Below are positions 53,571 to 63,329 of a DNA stretch of 64,000 bases, piece after piece (the first letter of the stretch is position 1; every line of letters starts with the position of its first letter). Origin of the DNA: Desulfosudis oleivorans (GTDB taxonomy: Bacteria; Desulfobacterota; Desulfobacteria; Desulfobacterales; SURF-7). Under the pieces are notes generated by a model. The model worked only from the letters and a program-made list of their open reading frames with translations, was not told the DNA's origin and searched no databases. A program made the translations under genes and the position numbers. Where the stretch lies: contig DYJC01000018.1 of assembly GCA_020723305.1 (NCBI GenBank), positions 35,196 through 99,195 on the forward strand. The letters run 5' to 3'.

Positions 53571-54902
53571 TCACGAGGTTTTTTGTCTTTTCAGTCGAGA
53601 CTGGATAATCAACGTCAGAATCATACCTGCCATCAGCAGAATGCCTGCAATGAAGAAGGAGGAGTTGTAAGATCCGCTCTTGGCAGTAAGCATTTGTGAA
53701 AGGCGGCTCATGATAAATCCGCCTACACCCCAGGCAGTGAATACAATACCGTAATTGATGCCAAAATTCTTGAGGCCCCACAGGCTTTTGGTGAACAGCG
53801 GGAAAAGGGAGAGATTTGAACCGTAATTAAATCCAATAAAAGTGGCCAGCAACGAAAGCAGCAGACCGCCGGCATTTTCAGAACTGACAATCGGTATCGC
53901 AGCAAACATTAAGATTGCCTGAAAAAGGAGCATGATCACCATGGTGATTGTCGGGCCGATTTTATCGGTCAGAATTCCCGCAATAATTCGGCCTCCGGCA
54001 TTTCCGATAGCCATGATCGCGACGACAAAAAAGGCATACTCTCCCATGCTTTTTTGGGCCATCCCGGCTACGCTGCCAATGACCATCAGTCCTGCACCTG
54101 CGCCTGCCAGATAAATCAGCCATAATATATAAAAATCAATGGTTTTTAATATCTGAGACGGCTTCATCTCCCTGCCGGTGGAAATGGATCGAAGTGCTGG
54201 GCTTCCGCTGTTGGATTCCGGAAAGCAGTCTGCAAGAAAGGAGTCAAATCGAAAGACATCTTCCAGTGGGACTTCTGCTGTTTTCGGCCGGGGTGGTTTA
54301 TACCCGGGAGGCGGGTTGACCAGCAGCAGCGAAGCGCTGCATACCACAAGGATAAATGCAATCCCAAAGAAAAGCATCGACTGCTGCAAACTCCATATGG
54401 ACAAAAGATATTTGGCCAGAGGCGCAATATAAACCGAGGCCAGGCCGAAACCCGAAACCACCAGTCCGGCGATTAACCCGGTTTTTTCAGGAGGAAACCA
54501 TTTCAGGGCCGGAGGTGTTGCGGATGAGTAGCCAAAGCCGATTCCAGTGCCTACCAGAACCCCAAAACCCATAATCCAGTTCCAATATACCATTGTCTGG
54601 GAAATCCAAATAAATCCGATGCCTACCATCAATCCGCCGATGAGAGCGGTAATTCGGGGCCCCAGTTTGTCCTGGCATTTTCCGGCAAGGATCATTGAAA
54701 ATGAAAAAACAAGGCAGCAGACAGCATAGGGATCATTGATCGCAGCCGGTTCCCAGTTAAAGGAGCCGGCGCCTCCCTGTTCAATGGAAGTTTTAATGGC
54801 GTTTTTAAAAATGCTCCAGGTGTAAAGAATTCCCAAGGCGAGATTGATCAAAATACCTGCGCCTGTAACGGTCCATCCCTTATTCTGCAATGATTTTGTC
54901 AT
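53571..54902 (-). CDS. OFA-family MFS transporter (oxalate/formate antiporter type)
   Basis: A 443-residue transporter with twelve membrane segments. N-terminal features ILINLALGILYTWSIFKNAI, GTGIGFGYSSATPPALKWFPPEKTGLIAGLVVSG and the GGRIIAGILTDKIGP loop are those of the OFA subfamily, which exchanges small carboxylates such as oxalate and formate. It is convergent with the feo operon. The substrate here is not assignable from sequence. Confidence 0.88.
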   Translation of the reverse strand: MTKSLQNKGWTVTGAGILINLALGILYTWSIFKNAIKTSIEQGGAGSFNWEPAAINDPYAVCCLVFSFSMILAGKCQDKLGPRITALIGGLMVGIGFIWISQTMVYWNWIMGFGVLVGTGIGFGYSSATPPALKWFPPEKTGLIAGLVVSGFGLASVYIAPLAKYLLSIWSLQQSMLFFGIAFILVVCSASLLLVNPPPGYKPPRPKTAEVPLEDVFRFDSFLADCFPESNSGSPALRSISTGREMKPSQILKTIDFYILWLIYLAGAGAGLMVIGSVAGMAQKSMGEYAFFVVAIMAIGNAGGRIIAGILTDKIGPTITMVIMLLFQAILMFAAIPIVSSENAGGLLLSLLATFIGFNYGSNLSLFPLFTKSLWGLKNFGINYGIVFTAWGVGGFIMSRLSQMLTAKSGSYNSSFFIAGILLMAGMILTLIIQSRLKRQKTS

Positions 54903-55192
54903 GGTCTTTTCCTTATTTTTTTTTGGAGATGAACATATAGAGATAGGGCTTGTGTGTCAACAGTGATATTTATGCAATGAAAAGTATGCTATTGACTTGC
55001 CATTCTTATTTTCCTATAAGTGATCGTAAGGGCTATCAGTTCTCATCCATCCTAAAACATTCGAACAATTCAGGTTTGTATTCAGCAAGATGGCCTTGGA
55101 TCATTGGTCATCGATGGCTTTTTGTGAGAAGATATTTTATTCGTCACGGAAAGTGTAAGCATATTTTTTTTCAACGTTTCGGGGAGGGGGCA
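54903..55192. other. Intergenic region with promoter and long 5' leader
   Basis: Holds the promoter at 54992 and about 165 bases of leader before the 55193 start; no other gene recognised. Confidence 0.45.
54992..55020 (+). promoter_or_regulatory. Promoter of the 55193 dehydrogenase gene
   Basis: TTGACT at 54992-54997 and TATAAG at 55015-55020 with a 17-base spacer. Confidence 0.6.
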
Positions 55193-57400
55193 ATGAAAAA
55201 AATAGTCAGTATCAGTCTTGGATCAAGTCAAGGGAACTATGAATTTTCCACCCAATTTTTGGGTGTGGACTTCCAGGTCCGACGATTCGGAACGGACGGC
55301 AATGTGGAGAAGGCCGCTGAACTGATGAAAGAGTGGGATAAAAAAGCTGACGTTATCGGGCTGGGGGATGTCAAATTTCCCTATTCCATTGGATCCAACC
55401 GAGTGGTTCGAAGAGACACGGAAACCCTGATCGATATCGGTAAAAATTTAAAAACGCCTGTCACCATTGGTACGGCTCTCCGGCGGGTGGCCTATGAATG
55501 GTCCTTGCGGCATGTCAACTATCAACTTGGCAAAGGCAATTATTTCAGCAATGCCCGGGTGTTGTTCATGTCGGGTATGTTCAGCTATCAGCTGTCGAAA
55601 GTGATGGCCGAGTATACACCCAATCTGGTTTTTGCCGACCCATTGATTGAAAAAGGGATTCCTATCCTGCTGAAATCCATAAGGGATCTTGATAGATATG
55701 CCCTGAGCGTTCATCAGGTCATGCAGTGGATTCCCTTAAAAGCCATCACCAGCAGGATCAGTCCCTTGCAGGGGATCGACAATTATCTGTTCCGGAAGGC
55801 TGTGAAGGCGGCCCAGGTCATTGTCATCCCTTATCAGGATTTTCATCAATACATTCAGAATTTTTTCGTAGACGAGCTGGGGGGCAAAATTGTCATCAGC
55901 TCTACAGTCTATGATGATCGGGTGCAATTGCTCAAAGAACGGGGTGTGGAAATCATCATCGATACCACGCCAAAAATTTTGAAGCAGGTCGTGGGTGTCA
56001 ATGTACTGGAAGCCATGATCATGACCGCATTGGATCGGCCCCTTGATGAAATCACGGATGATGATCTGCTGGAAATCGTGAGCGAACAGCGGATGGATCC
56101 CCGTGTGATTTATCCGTTTAGAAAGCAAAAACGAAAAACCCGTTTTGCTTTTGTCATTCATCCCCTCTCGCAGCATCATTTCATGAAAGTCAAACCTATT
56201 GAATTCATGTCCCGGTTTGCGCCTAAAAATTTTTTCAACTGGGTGGAAAAAGCCAGCGCGTATTTACCGCCTTTTGTATATTCCAAAGTAACGGGCATCC
56301 AGTCTCCTTGCGGCGTAGAAGCCGAAGGCTGGTTGATCACCATGGGCGGCACACCGAAGGAGATGCTATCCAAATCGCCGGAATTCACTTATCGTCAGAT
56401 CCTTCAGGCCGCCAAGATAGCAAAACGCCTTGGCGCGCAAATCATGGGTCTCGGCGCTTTCACCAAAATTGTCGGGGATGCCGGCGTGACGGTTTCCCGG
56501 AAGTCGGAAATCCCCATCACTACCGGGAATAGCTTGAGTGCGGCTGGTGCCATCTGGGCTGCAATTGAGGCGGTGAAACGCATGAAATTGATCAAGGTCA
56601 AAACCAAAAAAAACAGGATCCATGCCAAAGCCATGGTGGTAGGCGCTTCCGGTTCCATCGGCGCGGTGTGCTGCCGATTGCTGGCCCAGATGTTCGATGA
56701 GGTGGTGATGGTGGATATCCGGGATGCCCGTCTTCTGGCGTTGAAACAGATCATTCGTGAAGAGACACCCAATGCCAAAGTGGTTGTTTCGACCCGGGCG
56801 GATAAATACATCGCTGATATGGATGTGATCGTAACCACAACCTCGGCTGCTGGAAAAAGCGTGCTGGATATCATGAAGGTCAAGCCCGGATGCGTGATCA
56901 CGGACGTTGCCAGACCTCTGGATCTGTCGCCCGAAGAGGTGGAAAAGCGTCCGGATGTGCTGGTGATCGAGTCCGGGGAAATCGAGTTGCCCGGTAACCC
57001 GGAAATGAAGGATATCGGATTACCGCCGCGGGTTACTTACGCCTGCATGGCCGAAGTCATCGCCCTGGCGCTGGAAGGGCGTTTTGAAACCTATACCGTG
57101 GGCCGGGAGATCGAATGGCAGAAAGTCAATGACATCTATGACCTTGCCGGCAAACACGGCATGAAGCTGGCGGCCATTTCCGGGCATAATGGCGTTTTTT
57201 CCGATGAGGATATTGCCCAGGTGGCGAGTCTGGCTAGAAAGGCCCTGGCGATAAAACAGAAAAAACCGGTGCAGGTTATTCATTCCAAGAAAAAGAAACC
57301 TCTACTCAAACTCGTTGAAAAATCGAAACCACCTGCAAAGAAAAAGGTCGTGTTTGATCATTATGAGGAGCAACCTTTACCACGGGCGGCCATACATTAA
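55193..57400 (+). CDS. Large acyl-ACP-reductase-like dehydrogenase
   Basis: A 735-residue cytoplasmic protein. The C-terminal third has an NAD(P)-binding Rossmann motif GASGSIG at 484-490, followed by VVMVDIRDARLLALKQI and CVITDVARPLDLSPEEVE, similar to long-chain acyl-ACP reductase (AAR) and shikimate-dehydrogenase folds. The first 250 residues (VIGLGDVKFPYS..., MSGMFSYQLSKVMAEY) match a separate conserved domain I cannot name. The start at 55193 has a strong GGGGAGGGGG site; a longer frame from 54950 is open but would include the promoter. The end is basic (KKKVVFDHYEEQ). It is convergent with glnA, only six bases apart. Substrate unknown. Confidence 0.6.
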   Translation: MKKIVSISLGSSQGNYEFSTQFLGVDFQVRRFGTDGNVEKAAELMKEWDKKADVIGLGDVKFPYSIGSNRVVRRDTETLIDIGKNLKTPVTIGTALRRVAYEWSLRHVNYQLGKGNYFSNARVLFMSGMFSYQLSKVMAEYTPNLVFADPLIEKGIPILLKSIRDLDRYALSVHQVMQWIPLKAITSRISPLQGIDNYLFRKAVKAAQVIVIPYQDFHQYIQNFFVDELGGKIVISSTVYDDRVQLLKERGVEIIIDTTPKILKQVVGVNVLEAMIMTALDRPLDEITDDDLLEIVSEQRMDPRVIYPFRKQKRKTRFAFVIHPLSQHHFMKVKPIEFMSRFAPKNFFNWVEKASAYLPPFVYSKVTGIQSPCGVEAEGWLITMGGTPKEMLSKSPEFTYRQILQAAKIAKRLGAQIMGLGAFTKIVGDAGVTVSRKSEIPITTGNSLSAAGAIWAAIEAVKRMKLIKVKTKKNRIHAKAMVVGASGSIGAVCCRLLAQMFDEVVMVDIRDARLLALKQIIREETPNAKVVVSTRADKYIADMDVIVTTTSAAGKSVLDIMKVKPGCVITDVARPLDLSPEEVEKRPDVLVIESGEIELPGNPEMKDIGLPPRVTYACMAEVIALALEGRFETYTVGREIEWQKVNDIYDLAGKHGMKLAAISGHNGVFSDEDIAQVASLARKALAIKQKKPVQVIHSKKKKPLLKLVEKSKPPAKKKVVFDHYEEQPLPRAAIH

Positions 57401-57406
57401 AAAAAT

Positions 57407-58735
57407 TTACAGCTTGGGCAGATATCGATCGATTTCAAATTTGCTGACATGCATTCGATAGAGGTCCCATTCAATTTTTTTGTTTTCAATAAATTTTGAG
57501 TGAACGTGTTCACCCAGAATATTTTTAACCAGGTTGCTTTTTTCCGTGAGTTGGATTGCCGCATACAGGTTATCCGGCAAGTCTGTGATCCCATGTTTTT
57601 TCCGCTCTTGTGCTTTCATCTCATAGATGTCTTCTTCAACAGGTGCCGGAAGAGGATATTTATTTTCAATCCCTTTCAGGCCGGCCCCCAGCATGACCGA
57701 ATACGCCAGGTATGGATTGCAGGCAGGATCAGGAGAGCGGAATTCAATCCGGGTCGCTTTTTCCTTGCCTGGTTTGTACATGGGTACGCGAATCATCGCG
57801 GAACGATTTCGTCTGGCCCAGGATACATAAACAGGGGCCTCATATCCGGGGACAAGCCGTTTGTAGGAGTTGACCCATTGATTGGTGATCGCAGTGATCT
57901 CCGGTGCATGGCGCATCAATCCGGCGATGTAGTGTTTTGCTAGATCAGACAGATGATATGGATCAGCAGAATCGTGAAACGCATTCCGATCCCCTTCGAA
58001 AAGGGATTGATGAACATGCATCCCGCTGCCGTTTTCTCCCCCGATCGGTTTGGGCATGAACGTGGCGTAGCGGTCGTTTTGCCGGGCAATCTCTTTTACA
58101 ACAACGCGATAGGTCATGGTTTTATCCGCCATCAGCAGTCCTTCATCGTACCGGAGATCGATTTCATGCTGGCTCGGGGCAACCTCATGGTGGCTGTACT
58201 CAACCTGGATTCCCATGGCCTGGAGTGCAAATATGGTTTCCCGCTTTAGGGAGGCGCCCATGTCGATGGGACGGGAATCAAAATATCCTCCCTTATCCAG
58301 GGTTTTAGCCTCTGTATCATTATAGAAGTAGAAATATTCGAGCTCCGGGCCGATATAGTATGTATAGCCCAGATCCTTCACCTTCTTCAGCAGGCGTTTG
58401 AATACATACCGGGTATCACCCTCATACGGGCTTCCATCCGGATTGAGTATATCGCAGAATAGGCGGGCAACCGGTTTTTCACCACTCCGCCAGGGAACCA
58501 GTTGAAATGTTGTCGGGTCGGGTTTTGCGATCATATCGCTTTCTTCGATTCTGGCAAATCCTTCGATTGAGGAGCCGTCAAACCCCATACCCTCTGTCAG
58601 CCCTTCTTCCAGTTCGGATGGCGTAACGGAAAAGCTTTTCAGGAATCCGAGAACATCCGTGAACCAGAACTGGATAAAACTGACATTGTTTTCTTTGACA
58701 AACCGGAGAACCTCTTCTTCGTTTCTGCAAATCAT
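57407..58735 (-). CDS. glnA: Glutamine synthetase, type I
   Basis: A 442-residue enzyme making glutamine from glutamate, ammonia and ATP. Conserved elements: WFTDVLGFLKSFS, GFDGSSIEGFARI, the metal site EVAPSQHEIDL, NGSGMHVHQSL, and the C-terminal Glu-flap-like RIEFRSPDPACNPYLAYSVML. The tyrosine region near the end (LPDNLYAAI) lacks the adenylylation context of GSI-beta, so it resembles the shorter GSI-alpha. The start 58735 is chosen because GGAG lies upstream and family members begin so. It follows the PurF-like gene by 31 bases and is likely co-transcribed with it. Confidence 0.94.
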   Translation of the reverse strand: MICRNEEEVLRFVKENNVSFIQFWFTDVLGFLKSFSVTPSELEEGLTEGMGFDGSSIEGFARIEESDMIAKPDPTTFQLVPWRSGEKPVARLFCDILNPDGSPYEGDTRYVFKRLLKKVKDLGYTYYIGPELEYFYFYNDTEAKTLDKGGYFDSRPIDMGASLKRETIFALQAMGIQVEYSHHEVAPSQHEIDLRYDEGLLMADKTMTYRVVVKEIARQNDRYATFMPKPIGGENGSGMHVHQSLFEGDRNAFHDSADPYHLSDLAKHYIAGLMRHAPEITAITNQWVNSYKRLVPGYEAPVYVSWARRNRSAMIRVPMYKPGKEKATRIEFRSPDPACNPYLAYSVMLGAGLKGIENKYPLPAPVEEDIYEMKAQERKKHGITDLPDNLYAAIQLTEKSNLVKNILGEHVHSKFIENKKIEWDLYRMHVSKFEIDRYLPKL

Positions 58736-58766
58736 GGTGATCTCCTTTATTTTGAATAAAACTGGT

Positions 58767-60173
58767 TTAGAAATAACTGGAGCCATCCCAGCAGTGTGTA
58801 CACAATTTTTCTTTTGGAAGTCCAATGGCCTGGATCAGATCATCCATCCGCTGATACACCAGTGTTGTCAGAAGCAGTTTCTGCCGGATGTTATCAATCA
58901 TGGCCAGGTTTTTTTCAGAATTTGCGGTTGCATATATTTTCAGATCCTGATCTTCTTTTCCTTCGATCTCCTGAATGGCTTTCCGTCCTGCAAGATCCAG
59001 TGTGGAGCGGGAGGTGGAAAAATTTAAAAACTCACACGGATGGATCAGTGTCGGACAAGCCGGCCGCATGTGGACTTCCTTGACGCCATAGTCATACAGA
59101 AGCTGCACATTGTCTTTCAATTGTGTTCCCCGGACAATAGAATCTTCACAGAACAGAATTTTTTTCCCCTGAATCAGCGACCGGACCGGAATCAGCTTCA
59201 TCCGGGCAACCAGATCCCGAACCTGCTGGTTTTGAGGCATGAAACTGCGGGGCCAGGTTGGGGTATATTTTACAAAAGCGCGTTGATAGGGAAGTTTTCT
59301 TTCATTTGCATAGCCCAGCGCATGGCCGATACCGGAATCCGGGATTCCGGAAATAAAGTCCACTTCTACATTGTCATTTCTCGCAAGAGCTGCTCCGCAC
59401 CGGTAGCGAACCTGCTCGACACTGATTCCCTCATAAGAGGAAGCAGGATATCCATAGTAAACCCACAGGAACGAGCAGATCTGCATCTTTTCCCCAGGCG
59501 GTTTCAGTTGTTCATATCCCTTATCTGTTACTCTGATGATTTCACCCGGACCCAGTTCATATGCCGCCTCATATCCTAAATTCGGGAACGCACATGTTTC
59601 CGAAGATACTGCGTATCCGGCCTGCTTTTTTCCAAGGATAAGGGGAGTCCGGCCCAGCTTGTCCCGGGCTGCAATCAGGCTATCTTCGGTCATGATCAGC
59701 ATGGAGCAGGAGCCTTGAATCATCTCCTGGGCATACTGGATTCCGCCGGTAAAGGAGGATTCCTCGCAGATGAGGTTTGCCACCAGCTCTGTGGGATTGA
59801 TCCCTTGCGTGCTCAATTCGGAAAAATGACGTTTTTTTTGAAACGCTGTGGCTGCCAGGTCTTTCAGGTTATTGATTTTTGCAACCGTTACGATGGTAAA
59901 CCGCCCCAGATGCGAACTGATCACCATGGGTTGCGAATCGGTATCGCTGATGACGCCGATTCCAATAATACCGCCTTTGAGTCTTTGTAAATCCGATTCA
60001 AACTTGGTTCGAAAGTAGGTATTTTCAATATTGTGAATGGAACGTTCAAAAACTCCCGGACCTTTTACGGCCATGCCGCCCCGTCGCGTTCCCAGATGGG
60101 ATAAATAATCCGTTCCATAAAAAAGATCATACACACAATCTTCCTTCAGGGTACATCCAAATACACCGCCCAT
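58767..60173 (-). CDS. PurF (amidophosphoribosyltransferase) paralogue lacking the glutaminase nucleophile
   Basis: A 468-residue protein. The C-terminal PRTase domain is intact, with PRPP loop ILFCEDSIVRGTQL. The N-terminal Ntn-glutaminase domain is degenerate: canonical PurF begins (M)CGIFG with the catalytic N-terminal Cys, whereas this begins MGGVFGC, with Gly in its place. The HTRYST glutamine-binding motif is also absent (GIGVISDTDSQP instead), though ARDKLGRTPL and SSETCAF remain. So it probably cannot hydrolyse glutamine and may use free ammonia or act on another substrate. AAAGGAG before ATG 60173 sets the start. The gene lies just before glnA, and a link to ammonia supply is attractive. 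Confidence 0.85.
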   Translation of the reverse strand: MGGVFGCTLKEDCVYDLFYGTDYLSHLGTRRGGMAVKGPGVFERSIHNIENTYFRTKFESDLQRLKGGIIGIGVISDTDSQPMVISSHLGRFTIVTVAKINNLKDLAATAFQKKRHFSELSTQGINPTELVANLICEESSFTGGIQYAQEMIQGSCSMLIMTEDSLIAARDKLGRTPLILGKKQAGYAVSSETCAFPNLGYEAAYELGPGEIIRVTDKGYEQLKPPGEKMQICSFLWVYYGYPASSYEGISVEQVRYRCGAALARNDNVEVDFISGIPDSGIGHALGYANERKLPYQRAFVKYTPTWPRSFMPQNQQVRDLVARMKLIPVRSLIQGKKILFCEDSIVRGTQLKDNVQLLYDYGVKEVHMRPACPTLIHPCEFLNFSTSRSTLDLAGRKAIQEIEGKEDQDLKIYATANSEKNLAMIDNIRQKLLLTTLVYQRMDDLIQAIGLPKEKLCTHCWDGSSYF

Positions 60174-60380
60174 GCACTTACTCCTTTTTCCTGTTTTGAA
60201 ATCGGCAGAATTGTTCTGACTCAAACCAAATACGTTGTCAGGCATGGAAAATCAAGTTTAAATAATATAATGGATGAAAAATTAGTGATTATGAATCATG
60301 GGGCTTAGAAACGTGATTCCACGATCATTTTCGCTTTTTATGATCATTCTTATGACGCAGATCCGGGGAGATAACGGTTG
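60174..60380. other. Intergenic region between the PurF-like gene and the RelE toxin gene
   Basis: No gene or clear regulatory site recognised. Confidence 0.4.
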
Positions 60381-60668
60381 TCAAGGGTCAGTCTGCCGGA
60401 CCAGTTCCGTGATCACCTCATAGATATCCTTGCGGCGGCCAATGGCATAAATGATGATGGTTTTGTTTGGATCATCCACCTGATAGATTATTCTGTATCG
60501 TTTTATTCGTAATGATCTGAATTGAATCAGTTCATTTTGTAAGGATTTGCCAAGGTATGGAGTTTTGTAAAGCCCTTTCAGGGTTGTTTTTAGCTGTTTT
60601 TTGATGTCCGGATGAAGGCTGCTGAAGGTTTGAGCAGCGGTGGCGGTCAGTTTGACCTGGTACATCAA
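60381..60668 (-). CDS. RelE/ParE-family toxin
   Basis: A 95-residue RelE-type toxin: LHPDIKKQLKTTLKGLYKTPYLGKSLQ and the core RSLRIKRYRIIYQVDDPNKTIIIYAIGRRKDIYE, where the R-x-x-R-x-x-Y pattern is typical. The four-base overlap with the antitoxin stop shows co-translation. Confidence 0.88.
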   Translation of the reverse strand: MMYQVKLTATAAQTFSSLHPDIKKQLKTTLKGLYKTPYLGKSLQNELIQFRSLRIKRYRIIYQVDDPNKTIIIYAIGRRKDIYEVITELVRQTDP

Positions 60669-60928
60669 ACAAGATCCTCCAGATCAACAAGCGATTTTTT
60701 CTTACTTATTTCTTTTTGGGAGCATCGAATCTGTTTCATCATGTCCTGGTCTCCCAGAATGGTAATGGTCTCGAGCATTGTCTCGTATTGTTCCATGGAC
60801 ATGAGTACAGCCTTGGGCACGCCATTTTTGGTGATAGCGACTGTATTGTCTTTATCATCCAGCATACGGATCATGTCCAGTAGCATTGTTTTTGCTTTGG
60901 TGACGGAAATATAGCTGTCTATCTGCAT
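60665..60928 (-). CDS. Phd/YefM-family antitoxin
   Basis: An 87-residue antitoxin with the Phd fold: SYISVTKAKTMLLDMIRMLDDKDNTVAITKNGVPKAVLMSMEQYE. It overlaps the toxin gene by four bases and should repress the promoter at 60973. Confidence 0.88.
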   Translation of the reverse strand: MQIDSYISVTKAKTMLLDMIRMLDDKDNTVAITKNGVPKAVLMSMEQYETMLETITILGDQDMMKQIRCSQKEISKKKSLVDLEDLV

Positions 60929-60972
60929 GGAATTTCCCTCCTGTAGCGTGTAAAAATCCGGAAAGTAAGGTC

Positions 60973-61001
60973 ATAATAATGACTATAATAATGATTGTCA
61001 A
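60973..61001 (-). promoter_or_regulatory. Promoter and operator of the Phd/RelE pair
   Basis: On the minus strand TTGACA (61001-60996), 17-base spacer, TATTAT (60978-60973). Direct copies of TCATTATTAT cover the promoter, and GTCATAATAATGAC is a palindrome; these are likely antitoxin sites. Confidence 0.65.
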
Positions 61002-61013
61002 GTTCGGCAATCT

Positions 61014-61865
61014 TTATGGATAGTCATAAAACCCTTTTCCGGTCTTCCTTCCCAGCCATCCGGCTTCCACGTATTTGCGGAGAAGCGGGCAGGGACGGTA
61101 CTTGGAATCCTTGAAACCGTCGTATAGGGTTTCCATGATCGCAAGGCAGGTGTCGAGGCCGATCAGATCCGCCAGGGCCAGCGGCCCCATGGGATGATTC
61201 ATGCCAAGCTTCATGACCGTATCAATATCTTCTTTTCGCCCGACACTGTGATACAGGCAGAATACCGCTTCATTAATCATCGGCATCAGGATGCGGTTTG
61301 CAATGAATCCGGGAAAATCAGCCGCTTCAGCCGGGGTCTTTCCAAAGGCTTCACATAAATCCCATGTGGTCTTGAATGTTTCATCGGAGGTTGCAATTCC
61401 GCGAATGACTTCAACCAGCTTCATGACCGGCACGGGATTCATGAAATGCATGCCGATCACTTTTCCCGGACGTTTGGTCTGGGCGGCGATTCTACCAATG
61501 GGGATGGATGAGGTGTTGGTGGACAGGATGGCTTCGGGCTTGCAGGTCTGATCCAGTTTTCGGAAGATTCCGAATTTCAATTCCTCTTTTTCGGTTGCCG
61601 CCTCTACCAGGAAATCGGCAGATGCCATATCCTGCATATCCACGCTTTTCGTGATCCGGCTCAGGATTTCATTTTTTTTCTCCGGAGCGAGCTTGCCCTT
61701 ATCTACACTTCGCTGAAGATTTTTTTCAATGGTAGAGAACCCTTTTTCGACAAATTCAATTTTGATATCATTCATGATCACATTCAGGCCGCTGGATGCT
61801 GCGACCTGGGCAATACCATTTCCCATCTGTCCGGCCCCGATTACACCAAATATTTTTATCGTCAT
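61014..61865 (-). CDS. hbd: 3-hydroxybutyryl-CoA dehydrogenase
   Basis: A 283-residue enzyme with NAD-binding FGVIGAGQMGNGIAQ at the start, the SNTSSIPIGRIA stretch and GKTPAEAADFPGFIANRIL; HFMNPVPVMKLVEVI contains the catalytic His. It oxidises 3-hydroxybutyryl-CoA to acetoacetyl-CoA or the reverse. The second ATG (61865) fits GGAGG six bases upstream better than 61868. It follows the thiolase gene by 33 bases and forms a beta-oxidation-type pair with it. Confidence 0.93.
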   Translation of the reverse strand: MTIKIFGVIGAGQMGNGIAQVAASSGLNVIMNDIKIEFVEKGFSTIEKNLQRSVDKGKLAPEKKNEILSRITKSVDMQDMASADFLVEAATEKEELKFGIFRKLDQTCKPEAILSTNTSSIPIGRIAAQTKRPGKVIGMHFMNPVPVMKLVEVIRGIATSDETFKTTWDLCEAFGKTPAEAADFPGFIANRILMPMINEAVFCLYHSVGRKEDIDTVMKLGMNHPMGPLALADLIGLDTCLAIMETLYDGFKDSKYRPCPLLRKYVEAGWLGRKTGKGFYDYP

Positions 61866-61898
61866 CATTCACCTCCGCATACTGTATATGGAAACTGT

Positions 61899-63074
61899 TT
61901 ATCGTTTGACAATCAATGCAACTGCCTCTCCGCCACCCAGGCATAAAGAGGCCAGGCCGGTTTTTTTATCCTGCCGGATCATCTCATGTATCAATGTCAC
62001 CAGAACCCGGCAGCCGCTCGCGCCAATAGGATGGCCCAGTGCCACACTTCCGCCGTTTACATTGACCTTATTCGCATCCAGCTTCAGTTCCTTCAGCACG
62101 GAAACCGTTGAACCACTGAACGCCTCGTTGATCTCATACAGGTCAACATCGTCTTTCCCGATCCCTTCCTTTTTCAGACATTTCGGGACAGCCCATATGG
62201 GAGCCACCAGAACATATTTCATGTCGATTCCATAGGAAGCCTGCGCGCCGACGGTTGCCAGGATTTCACATCCGAGACTTTCGGCTTTTTCCCTGGACAT
62301 CAGCACGACAGCCGCAGCCCCATCGCTGATGATGGAGGCGTTGCCTGCTGTGCCGACGCCATCTTTTTTGAACGCGCTTTTCAATCCGGCCAGCGTCTCA
62401 TAACTGGTTTCGCTCGGGCATTCATCCTGTGAAAAAAAGGTTGTTTTTCCTTTTTTGCCTTTTATCTCCACCGGTATGATTTCATTTTTAAATCTTCCGG
62501 AACGGATGGCATCCATTGCGCGCCGATAGGATTCCGCTGCATAGCGATCCTGATCTTCACGGCTCACGTTGTATTTTTCCGAGCAGAGTTCATTGGACAT
62601 CCCCATGTGGAAATCGTTGACAATATCCCACAAGCCGTCATGAACCATATGATCCTGCAATTGTCCCGGCCCCATCCGGTAGCCGAACCGGCCTTTTTCA
62701 AGGTAGTAGGGGGCCATGGTCATGTTTTCCATGCCGCCGGCCACAACCACATCCGCATCGCCCACCTGAATGGCCTGAGCACCCAGCATGACTGCTTTTA
62801 ATGCAGAACCGCAAACCTTATTGACCGTAATACATTCCACTTCCCACGGCATTCCGGCCTTTACAGCCGCCTGTTTGGCCGGATTCTGGCCATATCCGCA
62901 GGGAAGCACCTGCCCCATGATCACTTCATTGACCTGAGCCATTGGTACATTGGCTTTTTTGAGAGCCTCACGGATGACCAGACCACCCAATTCGGTTGCA
63001 CCAATCTGTCCCAGGGTTCCGTTAAAGCTGCCCAAAGGGGTACGAACAGCACTGACAATCACGGCCTCTTTCAT
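61899..63074 (-). CDS. Acetyl-CoA acetyltransferase (thiolase)
   Basis: A 391-residue thiolase. Nucleophile C88 in NKVCGSALKAV, the GGMENMTMAPY loop, NVNGGSVALGHPIGASGCRV with catalytic His and Cys, and terminal LCLGGGEAVALIVKR. It condenses acetyl-CoA units or cleaves acetoacetyl-CoA. AAAGGAT precedes the ATG. Together with hbd it forms part of fatty-acid or butyrate-type metabolism. Confidence 0.94.
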   Translation of the reverse strand: MKEAVIVSAVRTPLGSFNGTLGQIGATELGGLVIREALKKANVPMAQVNEVIMGQVLPCGYGQNPAKQAAVKAGMPWEVECITVNKVCGSALKAVMLGAQAIQVGDADVVVAGGMENMTMAPYYLEKGRFGYRMGPGQLQDHMVHDGLWDIVNDFHMGMSNELCSEKYNVSREDQDRYAAESYRRAMDAIRSGRFKNEIIPVEIKGKKGKTTFFSQDECPSETSYETLAGLKSAFKKDGVGTAGNASIISDGAAAVVLMSREKAESLGCEILATVGAQASYGIDMKYVLVAPIWAVPKCLKKEGIGKDDVDLYEINEAFSGSTVSVLKELKLDANKVNVNGGSVALGHPIGASGCRVLVTLIHEMIRQDKKTGLASLCLGGGEAVALIVKR

Positions 63075-63329
63075 TTTCGTTTATCCTTTGTTTCAATGTT
63101 GTTAAACAAGTTATCTTTATCGTTCAGAAAGTTTGAGAGCTTTCTACCTATCACAAACAGCCGGAAAATTAAAACAGATTTATTTCGCGCAGGGCAGCGC
63201 GATATCCATCCAGTATCCAGCACCGCTCCAAAGGATTCTGTAACCGCCAATATTTTTTAGACGATGTTATGGTGACCTGGTTTGGAGATACAGAACATTT
63301 CATTTTTTTCAAACGTTCCTAAGAACACA
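63075..63329. other. Intergenic region, no gene recognised
   Basis: About 250 bases between the thiolase gene and the HTH promoter. It contains only short inverted repeats. Confidence 0.4.

Noticed and set aside
54950..55192. Upstream extension of the 55193 gene to 54950
   Set aside because: It would overlap the -35/-10 promoter, and the strong GGGGAGGGGG site precedes 55193.
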